Shown here: in pieces, positions 25,739-32,187 of the stretch
How positions within the stretch are numbered: position 1 is the first letter of the stretch
Layout: the number at the start of each line of letters is the position of its first letter
Assembly (NCBI GenBank): GCA_964443135.1
Contig: CAYUBQ010000001.1
Coordinates: 62,001 to 126,000 of the forward strand
Length of the DNA stretch: 64,000 bases
Source of the DNA: JAIPEI01 sp964443135
Lineage (GTDB): Bacteria; Desulfobacterota; DSM-4660; Desulfatiglandales; HGW-15
Direction of reading: 5' to 3'
Notes under the pieces: generated by a model
The model's database searches: none
Seen by the model: only the letters and a program-made list of their open reading frames with translations
Told to the model about the DNA's origin: nothing
Program-made: the position numbers and the translations under genes

Positions 25739-26467
25739 ATGTCGCTCGACCATTTGCTGATCTATGCCATACTGTTCCTGGCCTGCTTCCTCCACGGCGT
25801 CACCGGGTTCGGTTCCGCCCTGGTGGCGCTCCCCCTCCTGGCCATGATCCTCGAGGTCAAGACGGCGATCCCCCTGGTGGTCCTGACGGCGGGCACCATG
25901 AACCTGGTGCTTCTGATCCAGCTCCGGCGCCACGTCCGCTGGGACCGCATCCGCCCCCTCCTTGTCGGGGCCCTGCCGGGCATTCTCCTCGGGGTTCTCT
26001 TCCTGAAGCGGGTGGACGAGACCTCGATTCGGCTCGTCCTGGGCACGGTGCTCATCCTGTACACGGTCTACGGCTTCTTGATGCGCCCCTCCCCGCGGGG
26101 TATCCCCGAGGCCTGGGCCTACCTGTTCGGGTTCCTGGCCGGGGGGCTCGGCGGCGCCTTCAGCATCATCGGCCCGCCCGTGGTGGCCTACGTCTCTCTC
26201 CAGCCCTGGGACAAGCACGAGGTCAAGGCCATGCTCCAGGGGTTCTTCTTCCTGGCGGGCACCCTGGTGATCGGCCTCTACTTCCTCATGGGGATCGCCA
26301 CCTGCAAGGTGCTCTTTCTCTATCTCCCCGGCCTGCCCGTTCTGTTTCTCGGATGGTGGCTCGGATCGGTCCTTTACGGAAGGATTCCGGAGGCCGTCTA
26401 TCGAAAAGCCGTCCTGGCGCTCCTGGGCTGCATGGGCGTCACCATGGTCTGGCAGGCCGGCGTCTGA
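25739..26467 (+). CDS. TSUP-family permease (TauE/SafE-like)
   Basis: A 242-residue membrane protein with about eight helices in two repeats. The repeat signatures are FLHGVTGFGSALVALPLL in the first half and AGGLGGAFSIIGPPVVAYVS in the second. Known members export sulfite, sulfoacetate or other organic anions, or import thiosulfate-like compounds. It lies at the end of the catabolic operon, 129 bp after the ferredoxin fusion gene, with a short hairpin in the gap (25654-25676, arms GTCTCTC and GAGAGAC). In this position it may export an end product of the pathway. Export of sulfite would imply a sulfonate substrate, but no desulfonating enzyme is visible in the operon, so that remains a guess. 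Confidence 0.88.
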   Translation: MSLDHLLIYAILFLACFLHGVTGFGSALVALPLLAMILEVKTAIPLVVLTAGTMNLVLLIQLRRHVRWDRIRPLLVGALPGILLGVLFLKRVDETSIRLVLGTVLILYTVYGFLMRPSPRGIPEAWAYLFGFLAGGLGGAFSIIGPPVVAYVSLQPWDKHEVKAMLQGFFFLAGTLVIGLYFLMGIATCKVLFLYLPGLPVLFLGWWLGSVLYGRIPEAVYRKAVLALLGCMGVTMVWQAGV

Positions 26468-26475
26468 CCCTTCCT

Positions 26476-26490
26476 TTTACAATGTGTAAA
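26476..26490 (+). promoter_or_regulatory. Putative enhancer (upstream activator site) 3
   Basis: Perfect palindrome TTTACA-N3-TGTAAA, extended by one base pair on each side, followed four bases later by CCCGACA. It matches the sites at 8494 and 12158 and lies ~123 bp upstream of the -12 element at 26605-26606. Confidence 0.75.
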
Positions 26491-26591
26491 AATCCCCGAC
26501 ACCCCAACGCCGGGTTTCCCGCCGCACCGATATCGCCCCAAAAAAACTCTCCTTAATTCAACAACATAAAGTCGACCCTCCCCCTCTTCTC

Positions 26592-26607
26592 TGGCACACC
26601 CATTGCT
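26592..26607 (+). promoter_or_regulatory. Putative sigma-54 promoter 3
   Basis: TGGCAC, five bases, then TTGCT gives GG-N10-GC, close to consensus and nearly identical in its two boxes to the promoter at 12278. The predicted leader to the gene at 26833 is about 215 nt and contains the hairpin at 26652-26683. Confidence 0.8.
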
Positions 26608-26651
26608 AACTCGTTCAGCAGCCTGAACGGCTCACGCCGTTTTCTCCTTCC

Positions 26652-26683
26652 AAGGCCCCCTCTCCCGCGGAGAGGGGGGCCTT
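26652..26683 (+). promoter_or_regulatory. Strong GC hairpin in the leader of the 26833 operon
   Basis: AAGGCCCCCTCTCC (26652-26665) pairs with GGAGAGGGGGGCCTT (26669-26683) around a CGC loop, with one extra G. It sits ~35 bases after the expected sigma-54 start. No T run follows, so it may slow, protect or attenuate rather than simply terminate. Apart from this and the two sites above, I see nothing in 26468-26832. Confidence 0.6.
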
Positions 26684-26832
26684 CCTGATCCGGAACCGCG
26701 GGGATGGGGGTGGTGGGCATCGGGCGGAAGCTCGAGCCGAAGGAAGCCCTTCGGTGGAATCATCCTGAGCCAAACACGAAGCGCTTCGAGGGCTCCAGTG
26801 CCGAACGGACGAATCGCAGCGACGAACGAACC

Positions 26833-27276
26833 ATGGTCCAAGAGGCGTTGACGGTCTTGATTGCCGACCGCAATCCCCACGTCCGGGAGTTTCTGCGGCG
26901 GGAGTTACTGAACGAAGGGTACCGCGTCTTGACGGCGAAGAACGGGAGGGAGGTCCTCAAGCAGGTCTACAGGCCCGGCCCCCTCGATGCCCTCGTGCTC
27001 GACCTGGACCTTCCGGACACCAACGGGACGGATCTCCTGGACATGCTTCAGGACCGGATCCCCAGCCTCCCCTTGGTGCTCCACACCTTCGCCCCGGCGG
27101 ACGGAAGCCGGGAAGACGCATTCACCAAGGCGGATGCGTTCGTGGAAAAACGCGGAAACAGCGTGGACCGTCTCAAGAAGGTCCTGCGGGAGCTGTTGTC
27201 GGCCGGGGAGAAGAGAGGCCCGGACACCAAGGAACCCGGTCCCTTTCCGGATCCCCCAGGCGGGGGACTCCGATGA
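26833..27276 (+). CDS. Divergent stand-alone receiver protein
   Basis: A 147-residue receiver domain (about 6-125) with a proline/charged tail. Acceptor D57 (LVLDLDLPDTNG) is present. The acidic pair that binds magnesium is reduced to a single D12 (IADRNP). The usual KP near beta-5 is replaced by EKRGN, and the stretch before it (LHTFAPADGSREDAF) does not match the normal threonine motif. Phosphorylation may therefore be weak or altered. The ATG at 26833 is chosen to begin at the domain edge; the ribosome site is poor. It is the first gene of a receiver-kinase-receiver-receiver operon behind a sigma-54-like promoter, and it overlaps the kinase gene by 4 bp. Confidence 0.85.
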   Translation: MVQEALTVLIADRNPHVREFLRRELLNEGYRVLTAKNGREVLKQVYRPGPLDALVLDLDLPDTNGTDLLDMLQDRIPSLPLVLHTFAPADGSREDAFTKADAFVEKRGNSVDRLKKVLRELLSAGEKRGPDTKEPGPFPDPPGGGLR

Positions 27277-29030
27277 TGGAGAGGCGGCCGGAAGAGACAG
27301 CCCCGGACCACGACGCCCTGCTGCGCACACGGGCCCTGACGATCATCGTCGTCTCCGTCATTCCCATGCTCCTCATCAGCGGGCTGATCCTCTACCAGTT
27401 TCACCGGTCTTACCGGGAGAAGGCCTACGCGCATCTGGAGACCCTCGTCAAGAAGCACAAGCAGAACATCGACAGCTTCCTCAGGGAGAAGTCCGGGGAC
27501 ATCCGTTTCCTGGCCCGGACGTTCAGCTTCGAGGAGATAAGCCGGGAATCCTTTCTGGAGGACCGGCTGGAGTCCCTTCAGAACGAGTTCGACAATGTGT
27601 TCGTCGATCTCGGTGTGATCAACGCTCAGGGGATTCAGGTCGCCTATGCCGGGCCCTTCAAGCTGGGACGGGCGCTCTACCTGGACGCCGGCTGGTTCCT
27701 GGAGGCCATGAAGCGGGATGTGGTGATCAGCGACGTGTTTCTCGGGCTCCGCGGCCTACCCCACTTCATCGTGGCCGTACGGGAAAACCAGGACGGGGAG
27801 AGCTGGATCCTCCGGTCCACCATCGATTTCGTGGCCTTCAACGACCTCGTGGAGAGCATCCGCATCGGGAAAACGGGCTTCGCGTTCATCCTGAACCGCA
27901 ACGGGGAGTTCCAGACCAAGCCGCCCGTGGACGTATCCCTGGAGGACACGCCCTATGCCGAGTTCCTGGAACGGCGACGGTCCGACAGCAAAAAGGACCG
28001 GATCTACATCGCGGAGCGCAAGGGCGAGCAGGACAACGACGCCCTCTACGTGGGGACCTTTCTCAAGGGGGGGGACTGGCTGCTCATGTACCGGCAGAAG
28101 ACCTCCGACGCCTTCGCCGATTTCCAACGAACCGTGCGCGTGACGCTGGCGATGCTGGCTCTGGGCATCCTCGGGGTGGTCAGCACGTCATTTATCGTAT
28201 CCCGGCGCATGGCCGTGCGGTTCGCCCAGGTGGACCGCGAGAAGCAGATGATGAACGAGCAGATCGTGGAGACCGGGAAGCTCGCCTCGGTGGGGGAGCT
28301 GGCGGCCGGCATCGCGCACGAGATCAACAATCCGGTGGCCATCATGGTCGAGGAGGCGGGATGGATCGAGGACCTCCTGGAGGAGGAGGAGTTCCGCGAA
28401 GGGAAGAACCTGGAGGAGTTCCACCGCTCCCTCGAGCAGATCCGCACCCAGGGCCTGCGCTGCAAGGAGATCACCCACAAGCTCCTGAGCTTCGCCCGCA
28501 AGACCGAGAGCCGGATCAGGGAGGTCCAGCTGAACGAGGTGCTCGAGGAGCTGGTGGCTCTCTCCGAGCAGCGCGCCAGGTACAGCAAGGTGACCGTGGA
28601 GGCGTCTCTCCAGCCGGACCTTCCGCCGATTCAGGCTTCAGAGACGGAGATCCAGCAGGTCTTCCTGAACCTCATCAACAACGCCATCGACGCCATGGAG
28701 AAGGAAGGCGGCACCCTGTTCATCCGGAGCCGGAAGAGGAACGGGTCCGTGGTGGTGGACGTGGTGGACACCGGGCCCGGGATACCCCAGGCCAATTTGG
28801 CTCGCATCTTCGATCCCTTCTACACCACCAAACCCGTGGGCCAGGGCACCGGCCTGGGCCTGTCCATCTGCTACGGAATCGTCAAGAAGATGGGCGGGGA
28901 CATCCAGGTGGAGAGCCGCATGGGCTCCGGCACGGAGTTCCACATCACCCTGCCCCTTCCCGAATCCGTGTCGGACGCTGCGGAGGGGCAGCCCGAAGGC
29001 AGGCCCGAGCCCGTCGCCCGCGGCTCCTGA
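27273..29030 (+). CDS. Membrane sensor histidine kinase with large periplasmic (Cache-like) sensor
   Basis: A 585-residue kinase. TM helices at about 21-43 and 290-312 flank a ~245-residue extracytoplasmic domain with Cache-type features (VNAQGIQVAYAGPF-like region and GKTGFAFILNRNGEF). After the second helix comes HisKA with H box ELAAGIAHEINNPV and a long helical insert rich in glutamate. The HATPase has N box (NLINNAIDAM), G1 (DTGPGI), F (FDPFYTTKP) and G2 (GTGLGLSIC). Its start overlaps the preceding receiver gene (ATGA). Two further receiver genes follow, so a branched phosphorelay with three receivers is likely. A small-molecule ligand in the periplasm is the probable signal. Confidence 0.94.
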   Translation: MMERRPEETAPDHDALLRTRALTIIVVSVIPMLLISGLILYQFHRSYREKAYAHLETLVKKHKQNIDSFLREKSGDIRFLARTFSFEEISRESFLEDRLESLQNEFDNVFVDLGVINAQGIQVAYAGPFKLGRALYLDAGWFLEAMKRDVVISDVFLGLRGLPHFIVAVRENQDGESWILRSTIDFVAFNDLVESIRIGKTGFAFILNRNGEFQTKPPVDVSLEDTPYAEFLERRRSDSKKDRIYIAERKGEQDNDALYVGTFLKGGDWLLMYRQKTSDAFADFQRTVRVTLAMLALGILGVVSTSFIVSRRMAVRFAQVDREKQMMNEQIVETGKLASVGELAAGIAHEINNPVAIMVEEAGWIEDLLEEEEFREGKNLEEFHRSLEQIRTQGLRCKEITHKLLSFARKTESRIREVQLNEVLEELVALSEQRARYSKVTVEASLQPDLPPIQASETEIQQVFLNLINNAIDAMEKEGGTLFIRSRKRNGSVVVDVVDTGPGIPQANLARIFDPFYTTKPVGQGTGLGLSICYGIVKKMGGDIQVESRMGSGTEFHITLPLPESVSDAAEGQPEGRPEPVARGS

Positions 29031-29051
29031 GTCCTGCGAGGAAGAGTCACC

Positions 29052-29456
29052 ATGAACGAGGAAGACCGGGCCATAGAGCTTCTCCTGGTGGACGACGAGG
29101 TCGGGTTCGTGGAGGTCATGAAGAAGCGTTTGAGCCGGCGGAACATCCGGGTCACCGCCGCCCTCAGCGGCACCGAGGGTATCCAGGTGCTCCGCAGAAA
29201 CGACTTCGACATGGCCGTGCTGGATCTCAAGATGGAGGACATGGACGGCATCGAGGTGCTGAAGATCTTCCGGAAGATGGTCCCCGACATGCCGGTGATC
29301 ATGCTGACGGGTCACGGCTCCGAGGTGGCAGCCGAGGAAGGGATCACCCTGGGGGCCAGCAACTACCTGACCAAGCCCTGCAGCCTCGACGACCTGCTGG
29401 AAACCATACTGGAAGTCGCCGATGAGGCGGTCTCGGAAAAGGAAAACCATGAGTGA
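29052..29456 (+). CDS. Stand-alone receiver protein
   Basis: A 134-residue single receiver domain. D14/D15, acceptor D58 (AVLDLKMEDMDG), MLTGHG and a KP motif (TKPCS) are intact. There is no output domain. The ATG follows AGGAAG, 21 bp after the kinase stop. The stop overlaps the next receiver gene by 8 bp. It is probably phosphorylated by the adjacent kinase. Confidence 0.93.
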   Translation: MNEEDRAIELLLVDDEVGFVEVMKKRLSRRNIRVTAALSGTEGIQVLRRNDFDMAVLDLKMEDMDGIEVLKIFRKMVPDMPVIMLTGHGSEVAAEEGITLGASNYLTKPCSLDDLLETILEVADEAVSEKENHE

Positions 29457-29859
29457 CCTGACCGCGCTTCTGGTGGACGACGAAGCGGAGTTCCTGGACA
29501 CCCTGCTCAAGCGGCTCCGCAAAAGGGACGTGCAGGCCTTCGGAGCGCGAAGCGGCGAGGAGGCCCTCGCCTTACTGGACGAGCGTCCCGTGGACGTAGT
29601 CGTGCTCGACGTGAAGATGCCCGGCATGGACGGGATTCAGGTCTTGAGGGAGATCAAGAAGCGCAACCCCCTCCTGGAGGTGGTCATGCTCACGGGCCAC
29701 GCCAGCATGGAGGCGGCCATCGAGGGAATGGAGCTGGGGGCCTTCGACTACCTCATGAAGCCGATCAACATCGATGACCTCCTGTACAAGATCCAGGATG
29801 CACACAAGAAGAAGTCCCTGCAGGAGGAAAAAATCCGAAGGATGGAACACTCGATCTGA
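29449..29859 (+). CDS. Stand-alone receiver protein with charged tail
   Basis: A 136-residue receiver with D10/D11, acceptor D54 (VVLDVKMPGMDG), MLTGHA and LMKPI, followed by a short lysine/glutamate tail. It is a close paralogue of the protein at 8668, sharing long identical stretches around the acceptor and the segment AAIEGMELGAFDYLMKP. The ATG at 29449 sits within the end of the preceding gene and has GGAAAAGGA upstream. It ends the signalling operon. A large palindrome (29868-29962) separates it from the TSUP permease gene. Confidence 0.93.
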   Translation: MSDLTALLVDDEAEFLDTLLKRLRKRDVQAFGARSGEEALALLDERPVDVVVLDVKMPGMDGIQVLREIKKRNPLLEVVMLTGHASMEAAIEGMELGAFDYLMKPINIDDLLYKIQDAHKKKSLQEEKIRRMEHSI

Positions 29860-29867
29860 AGAAAGTA

Positions 29868-29962
29868 GGGACGTTCTTGCATAATTCGATAACTCAGTGC
29901 ACACAAGCCATGCCCTCCGATGGCTCCGGTATGCGAGTAATCGAATTATGCAAGAACGTCCC
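29868..29962. repeat. Large palindrome, REP-like element
   Basis: The two 28-base arms (29868-29895 and 29935-29962) are reverse complements at 27 of 28 positions, with outer ends GGGACGTTCTTGC and GCAAGAACGTCCC. The 39-base centre contains a smaller inverted repeat (GCCAT...ATGGC). It would form a cruciform or long RNA hairpin 9 bases after a stop codon. It resembles REP/MITE-type elements mobilised by REP-associated tyrosine transposases, but no such transposase is in the window. Confidence 0.85.
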
Positions 29963-30021
29963 TTCAAGCGAAAAACGTCCCCTAAAAATCTCTGAAAAGG
30001 AAAAAGGAGGGTTAAAACGAC

Positions 30022-31326
30022 ATGAAGTTTTTCGAACAGTGGGGTCAGTTCATGATGATGGGGGCACGAGCCCACGCCCGGTGGGAGATGGATGTCTCCA
30101 ACACGATCCTGAAGGACCGCAAGCGGCTGCTCATTCTCGCCTTGCTGATGGTGCCGGTGATCCTGGGCGGGGTCGCCTTTGCCGACCAGATCGGCGACAA
30201 CCTCCCCGACATCCTGGGAGGGAAAAAGGCCTACAGCCCGGCCTACTACTCACTGGGAATCTTCGTGGTCTCCATCCTGATCGGTCTCGTGGCCGGTCTC
30301 ATCACGGGCTGCATCGGGGCGGGCGGCGGCTTCATCATCGCCCCGGCACTCATGAGTGCGGGCATCAAGGGCATCCTGGCCGTGGGAACCGATCTGTTTC
30401 ACATCTTTGCCAAGGCCATCATGGGAAGCGTCATCCATCGTAAGCTGGGCAACGTGTCTGTGTCGCTCGCCGTGGTGTTTCTCATCGGGGCGATCCTCGG
30501 CGCCACGGCCGGAGGCCTGATCAACCGGGTGCTCTACGAGATCAACCCGGTGCTGAGCGACGCCTTCATCACCACCATCTACTCCCTGATGCTCGGATTC
30601 CTGGGCGCCTATGCCATGCTGGACTTCCTCAAGGCGCGCAAGCCCGGGGGCAAGGACGAGGCCCCGCACGGCGGCAAGGTGGTCTCAGGCAAGGTCGAAG
30701 GCGCGGACCTCGGAAACCTGCCCCGAAAGATTCAGGGAGTCAAGGTGCCTCCCATGGTCAAGTTCGACCACGACCTCACCCCGGGCGGACGGAGCATCTC
30801 CTGGTTGTTTTTGGTCCTGAGCGGCGCCCTGGTGGGACTGGCGGCCGGCATCATGGGCGTGGGCGGAGGGTTCCTGACCTTCCCCATCTTCGTCTACATG
30901 CTGGGCGTCTCCTCCATGACCACCGTGGGGACGGACATCTTCCAGATCATCTTCACGGCCGGGTACGCCTCCATCAGCCAGTACGCCATCTTCGGGTTCA
31001 TCTTCTACACCCTGGCCATGGGCATGCTCCTGGGCTCGCTGCTGGGGATCCAGGTCGGCGCCATGGTCACCAAGGTGGTCCCGGGCATCACCATCCGAGG
31101 CTTCTACGCCATGGCGGTGCTGGCCGGGTTCGTAAACCGGATCTTCGCCCTGCCCGGAAAGCTCGGAGAGATTGAGGTGCTTCCCATTTCCCCACAGGTC
31201 GGCTCCGTGCTGGACAGCATCGGCGTCTGGGCCTTCTTCATCGTCATCGGGGCGTTCGGCGTCTGGGTCATAGGCACGTTTTTCAGAAACATTTCCGTAC
31301 TCAAGGGGGAGGAGGTGATGTCATGA
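30022..31326 (+). CDS. Long TSUP-family permease (TauE/SafE-like)
   Basis: A 434-residue membrane protein, well above the ~250 residues of ordinary TSUP members. An N-terminal cytoplasmic stretch and first helix (about 32-54) precede the two family repeats: LITGCIGAGGGFIIAPALMSAGI (in two runs) and GIMGVGGGFLTFPIFVYMLG. A charged cytoplasmic loop of ~65 residues lies between the halves. It starts after AAAAAGGAGGG. A small two-TM protein gene overlaps its end (ATGA). Transport of sulfite, or of a related sulfur oxyanion or organic anion, is the family expectation. Its location behind a four-gene signalling operon suggests that signalling and transport are linked. Confidence 0.92.
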   Translation: MKFFEQWGQFMMMGARAHARWEMDVSNTILKDRKRLLILALLMVPVILGGVAFADQIGDNLPDILGGKKAYSPAYYSLGIFVVSILIGLVAGLITGCIGAGGGFIIAPALMSAGIKGILAVGTDLFHIFAKAIMGSVIHRKLGNVSVSLAVVFLIGAILGATAGGLINRVLYEINPVLSDAFITTIYSLMLGFLGAYAMLDFLKARKPGGKDEAPHGGKVVSGKVEGADLGNLPRKIQGVKVPPMVKFDHDLTPGGRSISWLFLVLSGALVGLAAGIMGVGGGFLTFPIFVYMLGVSSMTTVGTDIFQIIFTAGYASISQYAIFGFIFYTLAMGMLLGSLLGIQVGAMVTKVVPGITIRGFYAMAVLAGFVNRIFALPGKLGEIEVLPISPQVGSVLDSIGVWAFFIVIGAFGVWVIGTFFRNISVLKGEEVMS

Positions 31327-32006
31327 TAGCGGACAAGAGAGAGTTCTCGAGAGGGGCGATTCTGATGGCGATCTTCGTCGTCGTCCTGATCCTCATGTTC
31401 ATGCCCCTGTTCAACGGAAAAAACGCCCTGGAGTACTCGGACGACCTGTACAACTCCATCTCCAAGCAGTCCGCCTACTACATCCCGGACACCAAGGAGA
31501 AGGTGGTCGCCATGGAATCCCAGCGGGTGACCATGAACCTGGAGGTGGGCGAGGATCGGGCCGCTGAAACGGCCGGACTGTTCCGGACCGCGGGCGCCGT
31601 TGTTACGACGGTCGGCGCAACCCTCACCGTGGAAGGCGACCTGAAATCCATCCTGCTCAACTGCCTGGAGGACGCCGAGGCCATGTTCCGGAACAACGGA
31701 GAGGCCATGGAGGCTAAGTACGGCTACAATGCCCGGCCGGCCCTCTACAACTGGTGGGCGGCCTGCAAGGCCATGGAGAAGAGCCTGACCAAGCAGAAGC
31801 TGTTCAAGGCGGCCAAGCTGGTGGACACGGTCAACAAGAAGGCGGTGGAGCCGGCTTACAACTACTACGGCATCGAGCCGCAGAAGCTCACGGAGCGGCT
31901 CGGCATCGTGATCTTCTCCCTGGTCTTCTACGTGATCTACACCCTCTGGTACGGGTTCGGGATCATGTTTCTGATGGAAGGGTGGGGGATGCGCCTCGAG
32001 CACTGA
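31323..32006 (+). CDS. Two-TM protein of unknown function, coupled to TSUP permease
   Basis: A 227-residue protein I do not recognise. One TM helix lies near the N-terminus (about 13-32, AILMAIFVVVLILMFMPLF) and one near the C-terminus (about 190-214, GIVIFSLVFYVIYTLWYGFG). The ~150 residues between them are mostly helical and hydrophilic and would face the periplasm if the N-terminus is inside. The start overlaps the permease stop (ATGA) with GGGGGAGGAGG upstream, indicating strict co-translation. It is most simply an accessory subunit of the permease, perhaps for ligand sensing or gating. A terminator follows 34 bases after the stop. Confidence 0.8.
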   Translation: MIADKREFSRGAILMAIFVVVLILMFMPLFNGKNALEYSDDLYNSISKQSAYYIPDTKEKVVAMESQRVTMNLEVGEDRAAETAGLFRTAGAVVTTVGATLTVEGDLKSILLNCLEDAEAMFRNNGEAMEAKYGYNARPALYNWWAACKAMEKSLTKQKLFKAAKLVDTVNKKAVEPAYNYYGIEPQKLTERLGIVIFSLVFYVIYTLWYGFGIMFLMEGWGMRLEH

Positions 32007-32040
32007 CCATACCAGCGGATCCATCCCGTGGCATGTTGCA

Positions 32041-32079
32041 GCCGGGCGGAGCTGTTGTGCCGTTGCTCCGCCCGGCCTT
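32041..32079 (+). terminator. Intrinsic terminator after the TSUP operon
   Basis: A perfect 12-bp stem (GCCGGGCGGAGC with GCTCCGCCCGGC) closes a 12-nt loop and is followed by CTTT. It separates the permease genes from the PEP-synthase-like gene at 32188. Confidence 0.8.
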
Positions 32080-32187
32080 TACCGCTACAATCGTGATCGT
32101 CTCGTAAGGCCCTTCTTTTCCGGCTGATTCTCACCCTTCCCCGGGGCCTTCCGTCTCGGGGGAGGACGTTTCCTTCGGTGCAAACGC

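Noticed and set aside
32020..32040. Sigma-54-like TGGCATGTTGCA before the TSUP terminator
   Set aside because: The GG to GC spacing is six, not ten, and it lies directly before a terminator with no gene to serve.
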